Assembly: GCF_002551005.1 (NCBI RefSeq) | Contig: NZ_NVOY01000003.1 | Coordinates: forward strand, 239,040-303,039 | DNA length: 64,000 nt | Source: Bacillus pseudomycoides | GTDB taxonomy: Bacteria; Bacillota; Bacilli; Bacillales; Bacillaceae_G | Direction of reading: 5' to 3' | Shown here: piece by piece, positions 20,749 through 32,749 of the stretch | Position numbering within the stretch: the stretch's first letter is position 1 | Layout: each line of letters begins with the position of its first letter | The notes under the pieces: model-generated | What the model was told of the DNA's origin: nothing | Database searches by the model: none | What the model saw: the letters and a program-made list of their open reading frames with translations, nothing else | Translations under genes and position numbers: made by a program

Positions 20749-20942
20749 GCTCTTTTCGTAAACGAGTGCTTACGAAAAGAGCCAAACGGTATGATTTGGA
20801 TGAAACAAACGGTAAGTCCCTCGCCACTTTCAACGAGAGACTTTCCGCTTACCTTCCCCTGAAATTTGATTAAGGAAACTTTATCCCGCATTAACGGGCA
20901 GTGGGGGATGAAGCCCCCCACTGACGGAAGTTTCACTTTATC
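20749..20942. repeat. composite inverted-repeat region between prmA and rsmE, incl. family A short form
   Basis: Three successive hairpins are visible. GCTCTTTTCGTAA/TTACGAAAAGAGC spans 20749-20782, a 13-bp perfect stem. GGTAAG...CTTACC spans about 20811-20853. CAGTGGGGG/CCCCCACTG spans 20899-20923. The last is embedded in a repeat that starts TTTATCCCGCATTAACGGG and ends GGAAGTTTCACTTTATC, matching the copies at 9504 and 48945. It reaches the prmA stop codon. Confidence 0.75.
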
Positions 20943-21881
20943 TTATCCTCTACGCGCAATAATTGCTACCCAATCTTCCATCGTTAACACTTCTTCTACT
21001 GTAAAACCAGCATTTACTAACGCTTCTGTTACCATTTTTTCTTTTGCAGCAATAATACCAGATGTAATGAACAATCCACCTTGTTTTACAACTTTCGCTG
21101 CGTCTTCTGGGAATAGTAAAATAATTTCCGCTAGTAAATTTGCGACAATTAAATCAACAGGCCCTTCAATGCCCTCTAGTAAGCTGTTTTGTCCAACAGT
21201 TACAACATGTTCTGTATGATTTAATCGTACATTCATTTCCGCACTTTCTACTGCAACCGGATCTAAATCGTATGCTTGAATAGAAGCAGCACCTAATTTA
21301 GCCGCTGCAATACTTAATACACCAGAACCCGTTCCAACGTCAATGACAGTATCTCCTGGCTGGACAGTTTTCTCTAAAGCACGGATGCACATCGTTGTTG
21401 TCGGATGCGTTCCCGTACCAAATGCCATTCCTGGATCTAATTCAATAATTTTTTCTTCAGGTGAGGAAGGAGTATACTCTTCCCATGTTGGCACAATTGT
21501 AAATGTATCAGAAATTTTCACCGGATGGTAATATTTTTTCCAAGCAGTTGCCCAATCCTCTTCATCTACTTCATTAACAGATACAGTTGCTGCTCCAATC
21601 TCGATTCCATAAGAAGGTAACAGATCAATGGACGACTTTACATTTGTAATTATTTCTTGTAAAGCATCATTCTTTGGGAAATACGCTTTTACAAGCACAC
21701 CTTCTGCCGGATATTCAGCTGGATTTAATGCATAAATCTCGCCAAATTGTTGTTCACGCTCTTTCGTTAATTCAGCAGGATCTTCAATCGCAACGCCACT
21801 TGCACCTGCTTCGTGTAAAATATGCGAGATTGCTTCTACTGCTTCCTCTGTTGTATGAATACTAATTTCTGACCATTTCAC
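20943..21881 (-). CDS. prmA: ribosomal protein L11 methyltransferase
   Basis: The 312-residue enzyme trimethylates ribosomal protein L11. An N-terminal substrate-recognition domain (1-70) is followed by a long linker helix and a Rossmann SAM domain with [15 protein letters not shown] and a later VANLLAEI motif. The start codon is GTG, with a GGAG SD upstream. It follows dnaJ at 28 bases, the conserved dnaJ-prmA-rsmE-mtaB order. Confidence 0.96.
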   Translation of the reverse strand: MKWSEISIHTTEEAVEAISHILHEAGASGVAIEDPAELTKEREQQFGEIYALNPAEYPAEGVLVKAYFPKNDALQEIITNVKSSIDLLPSYGIEIGAATVSVNEVDEEDWATAWKKYYHPVKISDTFTIVPTWEEYTPSSPEEKIIELDPGMAFGTGTHPTTTMCIRALEKTVQPGDTVIDVGTGSGVLSIAAAKLGAASIQAYDLDPVAVESAEMNVRLNHTEHVVTVGQNSLLEGIEGPVDLIVANLLAEIILLFPEDAAKVVKQGGLFITSGIIAAKEKMVTEALVNAGFTVEEVLTMEDWVAIIARRG

Positions 21882-21909
21882 AATTTACCAACTCCATTTT
21901 TTATTTCCA

Positions 21910-23022
21910 TTATTCCCCTTTAAAAGCTCTCTTAAGCTTTCCAAATAGGCTATCATCATGATCTTCTTGACCTGCAAATTCTCTTAATAAATCTTTTTGG
22001 TGCGATGTTAATTTCGTTGGCGTAACAACACGTACTACTACGTACTGATCACCTTGCCCATATCCGCGTACGTTTGGTGCACCTTTCCCTTTTAAACGGA
22101 ATTCTGTTCCTGTTTGTGTTCCTGCTGGAATTTTTAATTTTACTTTCGCCTGCACTGTCGGAACTTCCACTTCATCCCCAAGTGCTACTTGTGCGAATGT
22201 TAATGGCATTTCGCAAATAATATCATCACCTTCGCGATGGAAGAATTCATGATCTTTCACACGCACTACTACATACAAGTCTCCTGCCGGGCCGCCGTTA
22301 ATACCAGCTTCTCCCTTACCAGTAACGCGAATTTGTTGACCGTTATCAATACCTGCTGGAATTTTAACATTAATTTTTTTGCGTTTACGTACTTTTCCAG
22401 ATCCATGACATGTTGTACATTTCTCTTTAATAATTTGGCCTGTTCCAGAGCAGTGTCTACAAGCTTGACGATTCACAATGCGACCAAATGGTGTGTTTTG
22501 CTCCACGCTAACTTGACCTGTTCCAGAACAATGTGAACATGTTTCCTTTGAAGTTCCAGATTTTGCTCCGCTACCGCTACATGTATTACAAGGATCTTCA
22601 GCTGGAATTTCAATATCCATTTCTTTACCAGAAATTGCCTCTTCAAAATTTAAAGAAACTTGATATTGAAGGTCTGCCCCTTGACGCGGCGCATTTGGAT
22701 CACGACGTCTACCGCCTCCACCACCAAAGAATGAACTGAAGATGTCTTCAAAGCCAAAGCCACCACCGAAGTCGCCTCCGCCAAAGCCGCCAAAGCCTTG
22801 ATTTGGATCCGCATGACCAAATTGATCGTACTGTGCACGTTTTGAATCATCACTTAATACTTCGTATGCTTCTTGCACTTCTTTAAATTTTTCAATTGCA
22901 TTTTCTTCAGTACTTACATCTGGATGATATTTTTTCGCCAAACGACGATATGCTTTTTTAATCTCATCTTTTGAAGCACCCTTGCTAACGCCGAGCACCT
23001 CATAGTAATCTCGTTTACTCAT
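21910..23022 (-). CDS. dnaJ: chaperone protein DnaJ
   Basis: The 370-residue type I J-protein stimulates DnaK ATPase. The J domain has HPD at 33-35. A Gly/Phe-rich stretch (about 74-110) is followed by four CxxCxGxG zinc repeats ([32 protein letters not shown]) and two beta-barrel client-binding domains. I use the [11 protein letters not shown] start; the longer frame adds nine codons without support. The dnaK terminator lies between dnaK and dnaJ, so dnaJ may depend on readthrough or its own promoter. Confidence 0.96.
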   Translation of the reverse strand: MSKRDYYEVLGVSKGASKDEIKKAYRRLAKKYHPDVSTEENAIEKFKEVQEAYEVLSDDSKRAQYDQFGHADPNQGFGGFGGGDFGGGFGFEDIFSSFFGGGGGRRRDPNAPRQGADLQYQVSLNFEEAISGKEMDIEIPAEDPCNTCSGSGAKSGTSKETCSHCSGTGQVSVEQNTPFGRIVNRQACRHCSGTGQIIKEKCTTCHGSGKVRKRKKINVKIPAGIDNGQQIRVTGKGEAGINGGPAGDLYVVVRVKDHEFFHREGDDIICEMPLTFAQVALGDEVEVPTVQAKVKLKIPAGTQTGTEFRLKGKGAPNVRGYGQGDQYVVVRVVTPTKLTSHQKDLLREFAGQEDHDDSLFGKLKRAFKGE

Positions 23023-23178
23023 AAGTTTGTAACCCCCGAATCCTTTCACATAAACGTAATTTTAACATCGAAAGAAAGTGCTTTGCAACACTGTTTCCTC
23101 ACTTACAGTATGCAAAAAGAAAAAGATTGGACTCTCACACAAAAGACTCCATGTATACCCAGTCTTTTCTTCACTCGT

Positions 23179-23216
23179 GAAAAAAGCCAAAGCCAAGGCA
23201 CGCTTGACTTTGACTT
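23179..23216 (-). terminator. terminator-like hairpin between dnaK and dnaJ
   Basis: Minus strand AGTCAAAGTCAAG-CGTGC-CTTGGCTTTGGCTTTTTT: a 13-bp stem with several G-U pairs and a U tract. It could set a lower dnaJ than dnaK level. Confidence 0.75.
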
Positions 23217-23237
23217 TTTGTCATCTTACTTATTTGA

Positions 23238-25665
<2,428 letters not shown>

Positions 25666-25680
25666 AACTTTCACCTCCTT

Positions 25681-25770
25681 AAAAAGGCAGGGCAGGCATA
25701 AATCAGCACGAACCCAGCTATCTAATTTCTTATATTCAACTACTCACCCGTAGCAGGAAAGATCCCTGCC
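25681..25770 (-). other. intergenic stem between hrcA and grpE
   Basis: GGCAGGG (25686-25692) can pair with CCCTGCC (25764-25770) across about 71 bases, followed on the minus strand by TTTTTAAGGAGG, which runs into the grpE SD. It may be a weak attenuator or a processing site; B. subtilis hrcA-operon mRNA is known to be cleaved in this interval. Confidence 0.35.
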
Positions 25771-25788
25771 CCAAATGAAAGTTTCTTA

Positions 25789-26820
25789 TTATTTCGGTTT
25801 ATACAAACCGTTCAGTCCATCCGTAAATTGTTTTGTAAACAATTGCAACAAACTAATGACACGCGAATATTGCATTCTTGTTGGTCCTAAAATCGCAATT
25901 GTTCCAAGCTGCTCATCTCCAATCGAGTATGTCGCAGAAATTAAACTACAATTTTCCATTGCAGCAGAAGAGTTCTCACGGCCAATTTTCACTTGAATGC
26001 CAATTTGTTTACTCTTTAAGATGTCATAAAAGGCATCTTCATTTTCAATCATATTTAATAATGATCGGACCTTTTGAATATCATGGAATTCTGGCTGCGC
26101 AAGCATATTTGTTTTTCCACCAAAATACACTTTTTCAGATAATGGAAATTGGAATGTACCATCTAACATCTTCATAACACTATCATAATTATGAACGTAC
26201 TGACGCAAAACCATTACAATTTCTTTAAAGATTTTATTATGCAGGTCTGACATCGGTACACCAGACAACTTGTCATTCAAAATGTTAACCATTTTTTCCA
26301 AATCTTGCAAATCAACAGATTCCGGAACTGTGATTGTTTTACTTTGCACATGTCCTGTATCAGTTACAATAATTGCAACCGCTGTTTGATGACCAAGCGG
26401 AAGAATTTGTACATTTCTCAACTTATTCGCACTTACTTTTGGCCCAAGAACAATTGCCGTATAATTCGTGAGTTCTGATAAAATTTGCGCGGATTGCTGC
26501 GCAAGCTTTTCTGCTTCAAAAACCCTTTGAGCGAACAAGTCTTTAATTTGTACAATATCCTCACTGGGCAAATGTTGCGGTGCAAGAAGATGATCTACAT
26601 AAAAACGATACCCTTTTTCAGAAGGAACGCGCCCTGAAGAACTATGTGTTTTTTCAATAAACCCTAATTCTTCTAAGTCAGCCATTTCATTTCGAATTGT
26701 TGCTGAGCTAAATGTAATTTCTTCTTTCTTAGATAATGTTCTTGATCCAACAGGTTGTGCTGATCCGATAAAATCGTCAATTATCGTCTGTAAAATTAAG
26801 AGCTGACGTTCCGTAAGCAT
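25789..26820 (-). CDS. hrcA: heat-inducible transcription repressor HrcA
   Basis: The 343-residue repressor has an N-terminal winged helix (1-75, with [19 protein letters not shown]), a dimerisation domain and a central GAF-like region. It binds CIRCE and is itself kept active by GroE. The GAGGTGATGATGGA sequence before the ATG is a strong SD. First gene of hrcA-grpE-dnaK-dnaJ. Confidence 0.97.
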   Translation of the reverse strand: MLTERQLLILQTIIDDFIGSAQPVGSRTLSKKEEITFSSATIRNEMADLEELGFIEKTHSSSGRVPSEKGYRFYVDHLLAPQHLPSEDIVQIKDLFAQRVFEAEKLAQQSAQILSELTNYTAIVLGPKVSANKLRNVQILPLGHQTAVAIIVTDTGHVQSKTITVPESVDLQDLEKMVNILNDKLSGVPMSDLHNKIFKEIVMVLRQYVHNYDSVMKMLDGTFQFPLSEKVYFGGKTNMLAQPEFHDIQKVRSLLNMIENEDAFYDILKSKQIGIQVKIGRENSSAAMENCSLISATYSIGDEQLGTIAILGPTRMQYSRVISLLQLFTKQFTDGLNGLYKPK

Positions 26821-26836
26821 TCCATCATCACCTCTG

Positions 26837-26863
26837 TTAGCACTCTTATGTTTCGAGTGCTAA
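26837..26863. promoter_or_regulatory. CIRCE operator
   Basis: TTAGCACTC, nine bases, GAGTGCTAA: a perfect match to the CIRCE consensus, 17 bases upstream of hrcA. It is the HrcA binding site for the operon. Confidence 0.97.
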
Positions 26864-26873
26864 ATCTATTACT

Positions 26874-26903
26874 AACTTACCAAAATTGATATTGAATTGT
26901 CAA
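26874..26903 (-). promoter_or_regulatory. SigA-type promoter for the hrcA operon
   Basis: Minus strand TTGACA (26898-26903), 18-base spacer, TAAGTT (26874-26879). It is immediately upstream of CIRCE, so bound HrcA would overlap the transcription start. Confidence 0.65.
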
Positions 26904-26923
26904 CGGAAACGTGATGAGATACA

Positions 26924-27140
26924 GCGAAACTTTTAGCAGCAGTTTTTTTCGCTGCTAATTAGTTGAGCCAATCGGGCTCTTACAGACGGTTTCTCTTCTT
27001 GGTCCACCTTCATGTACCGGCTGTTTGAGCGGGATAAAGTGAAACTTTTAGCGGCACGACTTTTTGCTGCTAATTAGCCCTGCCAATCAGGATCTTACAA
27101 ACGGTTCTTCTTCTCGATTCACCTCTCTGCACCTACTGTT
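26924..27140 (+). repeat. two tandem copies of repeat family A (long form)
   Basis: Copy 1 begins GCGAAACTTTTAGCAGC with the inverted partner GCTGCTAATTAGTTGAGCC and continues AATCGGGCTCTTACAGACGG. Copy 2 begins AGTGAAACTTTTAGCGGC with GCTGCTAATTAGCCC and AATCAGGATCTTACAAACGG. Copy 1 ends GAGCGGGATAAAGTGAAAC, which joins directly to copy 2. No gene lies in 26864-27358. Confidence 0.75.
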
Positions 27141-27167
27141 ATATATATCCATTTTCCCGACATATAA

Positions 27168-27312
27168 GTGGCTGCTATGCAAAATACAACATGACCGCCA
27201 CTTGCTTTCTCCTTCTGTTTTAAACCTTGCATGTGGTAGGAAAGGCCCTGACCGTTTCTATGCGCGGCTAGATACTCTCGCCCCCCTAAAAAGAAAGGGG
27301 TTTTTATGTTGG
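27168..27312 (+). repeat. repeat family B, copy 1
   Basis: Begins GTGGCTGCTATGCAAAATACA, contains TTGCATGTGGTAGGAAAGGC and CTGACCGTTTCTATGC, and ends in CTCTCGCCCCCC-TAAAAAGAAAGGGGTTTTT, a terminator-like hairpin. The other copies are at 58211-58350 (same strand) and 61891-61980 (opposite strand). Confidence 0.8.
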
Positions 27313-27358
27313 TTTTTTAACTGATATAGAATGGAATACAGCAAAATCTCATATTAGG

Positions 27359-28498
27359 TTAATCCACTAAAAATGATTGAAAGACTTCATTTCCTAATAA
27401 CTTCCCTTTTCTTGTTAAACAGACATGATTATTTGTTTCTTGCAGCAATTCATGTTGCTTATTATGACGTAATTGTTTTGCAAAGATGTCGTTCATCTCT
27501 ACACCGAATTTTTTACTAAATTCTACTTTCGAAACACCCGCTGTTTTTCGAAGCCCTAAAAACAACTCTTCTTCCATTTTTTCTTGCGTTGTTACTGTAT
27601 GAACGTCTAAATACGGCAGACCTGTCTCATCAATTTTCGTAAAATATTGTTTTAGTGGACCTACATTTTGAATTCGCTCGCCATTTACGTAACTATGAGC
27701 GCCAGCTCCGAAACCATAGTATTCTTCATTATTCCAATAAGTGAGGTTATGTCTACTTTCATAACCCTCTTTTGAAAAATTACTAATTTCATACTGCTGA
27801 TAACCGTGATTTTCCATCTCATCCATCACAATTTCATACATTTTAGCTTCACTATCTTCACCTGGGAGTCTCAGCTTTCCTTTATTCATTAAATTATAAA
27901 AGACTGTTTTTGGTTCAACAATTAAAGAATATGCAGAGAAATGTTGAACCCCAAGAGTAAATGCAATCTCTAACGTTTCTTTCACATCTTCTATCGTTTG
28001 ACCCGGCAGTGCATAAATTAAATCGACATTAATATTTGTAAAACCTACTTCCTTCGCCTCACGAATCGCTATAAACGCATCTTCTCTCGTATGCTGGCGT
28101 CCAATTTTTTTCAGTAATTCATCTCGAAACGTTTGCACACCAAAACTAATCCGATTTACGCCGCCTTCTAGTAGAAGATTTAACTTCTCTTTTGGTAAAT
28201 CTCCCGGGTTCGCTTCAAAAGTTAGTTCACAATTTGGCGCAAACGGACGTAAACGCCGATTAATAATATCTAGCAATTGCTTTGTTTGTTCCATATTTAG
28301 CGCTGTTGGCGTACCTCCACCAACGAAAATCGTTTTCATTTCTTTAAAAGGCGTTTTGTTGACTGTATTCACAATTTCTTTCTCTAAATATTGCAAGTAC
28401 TGTTCAACCGGCTGACGTTCAATAAACACTTTATTAAAATCACAATAGTGACAAATATGCTGACAAAACGGAATATGAATATAAGCAGCTTGTATCAA
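27359..28498 (-). CDS. hemW: HemW-type radical SAM protein (heme chaperone; formerly oxygen-independent coproporphyrinogen oxidase-like)
   Basis: The 379-residue protein has the radical-SAM CxxxCxxC at C12, C16 and C19 followed by DFNK, a GGGTPTAL motif and the C-terminal HemN domain. HemW lacks the N-terminal features of true HemN and is thought to bind and transfer heme. The start codon is TTG, with AGGTAGGA as SD. A terminator-like hairpin 20-50 bases upstream may attenuate its transcription from lepA. Confidence 0.93.
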   Translation of the reverse strand: MIQAAYIHIPFCQHICHYCDFNKVFIERQPVEQYLQYLEKEIVNTVNKTPFKEMKTIFVGGGTPTALNMEQTKQLLDIINRRLRPFAPNCELTFEANPGDLPKEKLNLLLEGGVNRISFGVQTFRDELLKKIGRQHTREDAFIAIREAKEVGFTNINVDLIYALPGQTIEDVKETLEIAFTLGVQHFSAYSLIVEPKTVFYNLMNKGKLRLPGEDSEAKMYEIVMDEMENHGYQQYEISNFSKEGYESRHNLTYWNNEEYYGFGAGAHSYVNGERIQNVGPLKQYFTKIDETGLPYLDVHTVTTQEKMEEELFLGLRKTAGVSKVEFSKKFGVEMNDIFAKQLRHNKQHELLQETNNHVCLTRKGKLLGNEVFQSFLVD

Positions 28499-28515
28499 AT
28501 TCTGTTCCTACCTTT

Positions 28516-28547
28516 CTAAAAAGAAAACCTCCGCACTTTGGAGGTTT
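28516..28547 (-). terminator. terminator-like hairpin just upstream of hemW
   Basis: AAACCTCC-AAAGTGC-GGAGGTTT then TCTTTTT on the minus strand. It is a second stem past lepA, placed 18 bases or so before hemW. It could be an attenuator or a backup terminator. Confidence 0.7.
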
Positions 28548-28693
28548 ATTTACTTCTGTAATCCTATGCGAACTTTCTCTATTCGCATTCTTCCTCTTAC
28601 AATCAAAAGCATCACCACTATTGTATAGGAGAGATACAAAGATGTCTAAATATTAACCGAAACTTTACATGTTTTGATTTCTGCTCCCTAAAT

Positions 28694-28723
28694 AAAAAGA
28701 AGCCGTTTGTACGGCTTCTTTTT
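28694..28723. terminator. terminator of lepA
   Basis: AAAAAGAAGCCGT / ACGGCTTCTTTTT with a four-base loop, symmetrical, T-rich on both strands, starting two bases past the lepA stop. Confidence 0.92.
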
Positions 28724-28725
28724 GA

Positions 28726-30549
28726 TTAGTTATCGTCCATTTTCAGTACAGCCATGAATGCTTCTTGCGGTACTTCTACAGAACCAACAGATTTCATGCG
28801 CTTCTTACCTTCTTTTTGTTTTTCAAGAAGTTTACGTTTACGAGAAATGTCACCGCCGTAACATTTTGCTAATACGTTTTTACGCATCGCTTTAATTGTA
28901 GAACGTGCCACAACTTTATTTCCGATTGTCGCCTGTATAGGCACTTCAAACTGTTGTCTTGGAATTAACTCTTTTAATTTTTCTACAATTACTTTTCCAC
29001 GATCATATGCTGAATCACGATGCACAATAAAGGATAACGCATCGACTTGCTCATTATTCAATAAAATATCCATCTTCACCAGCTTAGATGGTTTATAACC
29101 AATTAGCTCGTAATCAAAAGATGCATATCCTTTCGTATTCGACTTTAATTGATCAAAGAAGTCATATACGATTTCAGAAAGCGGGATTTCGTATGTCAAC
29201 GTAACACGTGTTTCATCTAAATATTGCATATCAATAAATGTACCACGTTTTCCTTGGCAAATTTCCATAACTGCGCCAACATAATCGTTTGGAACCATAA
29301 TAGATGCTTTTACATAAGGTTCTTCCACACGATCAATAGATTGTGGGTCCGGCATGTTAGATGGGTTATCAACTATCATGTCTTCACCGTTTGTTAAATA
29401 CACTTTATAAATAACACTTGGTGCTGTTGTAATTAAATCAATTTTAAATTCGCGCTCAATACGTTCTTGAATGATTTCCATATGAAGTAAGCCTAAGAAT
29501 CCACAGCGGAAACCGAATCCAAGTGCTTGAGACGTTTCTGGTTCAAATTCAAGAGCAGAATCATTTAATTCTAGCTTTTCTAATGCATCACGTAAATCAT
29601 TATAACGTGCAGAATCGATTGGATATAAACCACAGAATACCATTGGATTTAATTTACGATACCCTGGTAAAGGTTCTGCTGCTTGGCGTTTTGCATGTGT
29701 AATCGTATCACCTACACGCGTATCACCTACGTTTTTAATAGATGCTGCCAAGAATCCTACATCACCTACTGTTAACTCTTGACGTTGCGTTGTTTTCGGT
29801 GTAAATACACCAACTTCTGTTACTTCAAACTCTTTACCCGTTGCCATCATACGTACTTTATCGCCAACTTTTACTGTACCGTTTACGACACGAATATATG
29901 CGATTACACCGCGGTACGGATCATATAAGGAATCGAAGATCATACATTGTAATGGTTCTTCCGAATCACCTGCTGGAGCTGGTACTTTCTCAACGATTTG
30001 CTCTAAAATCTCTTCAATACCAATGCCTGCTTTTGCAGAAGCAAGAACAGCTTCAGATGCATCTAATCCAATTACATCTTCTACCTCTTGGCGAACACGC
30101 TCTGGGTCAGCGCTTGGCAAGTCGATTTTGTTAATAACCGGTAAAATCTCTAAATTATTATCAAGTGCTAAATATACGTTTGCTAATGTTTGCGCCTCAA
30201 TCCCTTGCGCCGCATCTACAACAAGTATCGCACCTTCACAAGCCGCTAAACTACGAGATACTTCATACGTAAAATCGACGTGTCCTGGTGTATCAATTAA
30301 GTGAAGAATATATTCTTCTCCGTCTTTCGCTTTATACGTTAATTGTACTGCATTTAATTTAATTGTAATCCCGCGCTCACGCTCTAAATCCATGGAGTCA
30401 AGCAACTGTGCTTTCATCTCGCGTTGTGTTAACGCATTTGTTTTCTCCAAAATACGGTCTGCCAACGTTGACTTCCCGTGATCAATGTGAGCAATAATGG
30501 AAAAGTTACGAATTTTAGACTGCCTTTTTGCTCTTTCTTCTTTGTTCAT
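28726..30549 (-). CDS. lepA: elongation factor 4 (LepA)
   Basis: The 607-residue translational GTPase has G1 AHIDHGKST (20-28), the G3 DTPGHVDF and G4 NKID motifs, then EF-G-like domains II, III and V and the LepA-specific C-terminal domain (ending [24 protein letters not shown]...). It binds stalled ribosomes and affects initiation and back-translocation. Gene order gpr-yqxA-lepA-hemW resembles B. subtilis. Confidence 0.97.
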   Translation of the reverse strand: MNKEERAKRQSKIRNFSIIAHIDHGKSTLADRILEKTNALTQREMKAQLLDSMDLERERGITIKLNAVQLTYKAKDGEEYILHLIDTPGHVDFTYEVSRSLAACEGAILVVDAAQGIEAQTLANVYLALDNNLEILPVINKIDLPSADPERVRQEVEDVIGLDASEAVLASAKAGIGIEEILEQIVEKVPAPAGDSEEPLQCMIFDSLYDPYRGVIAYIRVVNGTVKVGDKVRMMATGKEFEVTEVGVFTPKTTQRQELTVGDVGFLAASIKNVGDTRVGDTITHAKRQAAEPLPGYRKLNPMVFCGLYPIDSARYNDLRDALEKLELNDSALEFEPETSQALGFGFRCGFLGLLHMEIIQERIEREFKIDLITTAPSVIYKVYLTNGEDMIVDNPSNMPDPQSIDRVEEPYVKASIMVPNDYVGAVMEICQGKRGTFIDMQYLDETRVTLTYEIPLSEIVYDFFDQLKSNTKGYASFDYELIGYKPSKLVKMDILLNNEQVDALSFIVHRDSAYDRGKVIVEKLKELIPRQQFEVPIQATIGNKVVARSTIKAMRKNVLAKCYGGDISRKRKLLEKQKEGKKRMKSVGSVEVPQEAFMAVLKMDDN

Positions 30550-30713
30550 CTATTTATCACTCCTATTAATCTCGCCAATATACACTAGCACTGATTATAT
30601 CAATACAAAGAAAAAGATTCAATGAAAACTGGTGTTACGTTATAAGCAAGTACTCTTACTTTTATCATATGCAATTCGTAAATAATAGACAAACCTTTCC
30701 TAAAATACAATAA

Positions 30714-30739
30714 GCTATCCTACTCGTACGTAGGATAGC
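30714..30739 (-). terminator. hairpin between yqxA and lepA
   Basis: GCTATCCTA-CTCGTACG-TAGGATAGC, 9-bp perfect stem. The better T tract is on the plus strand (CTTTTTTT), but the only transcription expected here is from the minus strand, so the function as terminator is uncertain. Confidence 0.6.
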
Positions 30740-30758
30740 CCTTTTTTTACATTTTAAA

Positions 30759-31100
30759 TTAATGAAATGCACCTTTTATTTTATCAACAATGGTATACGT
30801 TATGCTGCGAGTTACATTTTGCACCAAAGAAGTCAATCCTTTTCCCACACTCTCAAACATATTAAAACTTTTTAATTCTTCTAGTTGTTTTTGTTTTTCT
30901 TCAATGGAAAATGAATTTCCAATAATTGTTTTTTCTATATCTCCGTAGTTTGTTCCTGTTATGTGAGCAATTTGCTCATATGTCGGATCGTTATAGCCTT
31001 TCATTCGTTTCAATCCGCTATTGGCAACTTGTATACCCGCTAACGTTATAAGAAATGCACTAACAACGACAATGATGCATTTGCGTGTAAACTGCTCCAC
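30759..31100 (-). CDS. YqxA family membrane protein (DUF3679)
   Basis: The 113-residue protein has one N-terminal transmembrane helix (about 9-28) and a cytoplasmic or extracytoplasmic helical tail. It corresponds to YqxA, in B. subtilis located between spoIIP and lepA. Function unknown. Start is GTG with AAAAGGAGA upstream. It is 21 bases from gpr, leaving no room for spoIIP, which normally lies between. Confidence 0.82.
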   Translation of the reverse strand: MEQFTRKCIIVVVSAFLITLAGIQVANSGLKRMKGYNDPTYEQIAHITGTNYGDIEKTIIGNSFSIEEKQKQLEELKSFNMFESVGKGLTSLVQNVTRSITYTIVDKIKGAFH

Positions 31101-31121
31101 CTCTTATTTCTCCTTTTCCAA

Positions 31122-32225
31122 TCAATGCGTATATGCCCCTGTGTTATCTTGATCAACTTGATGATGAAGAGCTGCGTTCAAACCACTCGCAATTAGATTC
31201 GCCATATCTTCAATAAACGCATCCACTTCTTTAGGTGTTACCATTAAATTATGTCCTAGCGGTGCTAGCACTTCATAAATTAGCTTTCTCTTCTCTTCTT
31301 CTTCTAACGTACCAACAACTCCCAAAAACATATTGCGACTTTTTTCATCCGGCATATCTTCTTCTGTCAGCTTCTTTTTCTCACCAAATGTAAAACCGGC
31401 TGGAAGTAAAGAACGAGATGGTTTTCCTCCCTCACGCATCTCACGCCCAAAATGCTTTAAAATAAAATCAATTGTGTCACTTGTAATTGAAACTGCATCT
31501 ACAACGGTCGGAACGCCAATTGCAATCACCGGTATACCTAACGTATCTTTACTCAATTCTTTTCGTTTATTCCCAACACCAGAGCCTGGGTGAATACCAG
31601 TATCCGAAATTTGGATGGTACTATTTACTCGTTCAATAGAACGAGCAGCAAGCGCATCAATCGCAATTACAAAGTCTGGTTTTGTCTTTTCAATGACACC
31701 ATAAATCATATCGCTCGTTTCAATCCCTGTAATTCCCATAACCCCCGGTCGAATTGCACTGACAGGCCGAAACCCTTCCTCAACACTTTCCGGCTGCAAT
31801 TTAAACAAATGGCGCGTAACAAGGACATTCTCTACAACAATTGGCCCTAAGGCATCCGGCGTTACATTCCAATTACCAAGACCAACAATTAAGCAACTCG
31901 CTTCTTCACTTATGCCAATTTCTTTTAGAAAGTGCGAAAATTCCTTTGCAAAAATCCCTTCTACTTTCTGTTGCAACGTGGTATCTTGCTGACGAATCCC
32001 TTGTACTTCTAAAGTTAAATAATTTCCAGGTTTCTTTCCCATCGCCTCAACAGCACTTTCATCAATCGTCACCTTTGTAATTGTAATCCCTTCTTCTTCG
32101 CGCTCTTTTACAATTACACCTTGAATAGCAGTTTTTTCTTCTTGCTTCTCTTGCAGCATTTGGTGAGCTTCTAATGCAAGATCTGTTCGAATCTCGTATT
32201 TACTTAAATCAAGCGGTTCGCTCAT
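31122..32225 (-). CDS. gpr: germination protease (spore protease GPR)
   Basis: The 367-residue aspartic-type protease degrades small acid-soluble spore proteins on germination. It is made as a zymogen; the N-terminal propeptide would be about 15 residues, before the EIRTDLALE region. The start is the ATG behind GGAGGAGATTGT; nine codons upstream are unsupported. In B. subtilis it is SigG-dependent; I did not locate a promoter. Confidence 0.96.
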   Translation of the reverse strand: MSEPLDLSKYEIRTDLALEAHQMLQEKQEEKTAIQGVIVKEREEEGITITKVTIDESAVEAMGKKPGNYLTLEVQGIRQQDTTLQQKVEGIFAKEFSHFLKEIGISEEASCLIVGLGNWNVTPDALGPIVVENVLVTRHLFKLQPESVEEGFRPVSAIRPGVMGITGIETSDMIYGVIEKTKPDFVIAIDALAARSIERVNSTIQISDTGIHPGSGVGNKRKELSKDTLGIPVIAIGVPTVVDAVSITSDTIDFILKHFGREMREGGKPSRSLLPAGFTFGEKKKLTEEDMPDEKSRNMFLGVVGTLEEEEKRKLIYEVLAPLGHNLMVTPKEVDAFIEDMANLIASGLNAALHHQVDQDNTGAYTH

Positions 32226-32322
32226 ACAATCTCCTCCACTATTTATAATCAATATTCATTAGAATTCCCCAATTTATTTTCAGACATTCTTTTCCTATAT
32301 TGAAATTTCATCGTTCTCACTA

Positions 32323-32351
32323 TTGCAATTCTCTTCTCCGTTTGATAGAAT
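32323..32351 (+). promoter_or_regulatory. SigA-type promoter for rpsT
   Basis: TTGCAA (32323-32328), 17-base spacer, TAGAAT (32346-32351), 57 bases upstream of the rpsT ATG. Confidence 0.65.
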
Positions 32352-32407
32352 ATCACTTGTTCTATGTAAGAATCGAGTCACTCGATCGCACCAGGGAGGT
32401 GAAATAT

Positions 32408-32665
32408 ATGGCAAACATTAAATCTGCTATCAAACGCGCTAAACTTAGCGAAGAGCGTCGTGCACATAACGCTTCTATCAAGTCTGACATGCGTACAGCT
32501 GTTAAAACTGTAGAAGCTTTAGTTAACAATAACGATCTTGAAACAGCAAAAGAAGCATACAAAGTAGCTTCTAAAAAACTTGACAAAGCAGCTCGTAAAG
32601 GTCTTATCCACCAAAACGTTGCATCTCGTCAAAAATCTCGCTTAGCGAAACAAGTAAACGCGTAA
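32408..32665 (+). CDS. rpsT: 30S ribosomal protein S20
   Basis: The 85-residue protein ([20 protein letters not shown]...) is the three-helix S20, ending [11 protein letters not shown] chose the ATG preceded by the strong SD GGGAGGTGAAATAT rather than an upstream ATG. It is the only plus-strand gene between gpr and holA and is monocistronic, with terminators on both sides. Confidence 0.97.
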   Translation: MANIKSAIKRAKLSEERRAHNASIKSDMRTAVKTVEALVNNNDLETAKEAYKVASKKLDKAARKGLIHQNVASRQKSRLAKQVNA

Positions 32666-32669
32666 GCGT

Positions 32670-32702
32670 TTAAAAAAACGATCCATTCGGGTCGTTTTTT
32701 AT
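32670..32702 (+). terminator. terminator of rpsT
   Basis: ACGATCC-ATTC-GGGTCGT followed by TTTTTATTTT, eight bases after the rpsT stop. Confidence 0.9.
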
Positions 32703-32710
32703 TTTCCTAA

Positions 32711-32746
32711 AAAAATGTTCATGTAGTTGTCTACATGAACATTTTT
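32711..32746. terminator. bidirectional terminator between rpsT and holA
   Basis: A perfect 16-bp stem AAAAATGTTCATGTAG / CTACATGAACATTTTT around TTGT. It ends holA on the minus strand, with backup function for rpsT. Confidence 0.92.
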
Positions 32747-32749
32747 CCA

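Noticed and set aside
26864-27358. CRISPR-like or riboswitch region between hrcA and hemW
   Set aside because: The repeats are two copies of one dispersed family and one of another, with no regular spacers and no cas genes; no known riboswitch core was seen.
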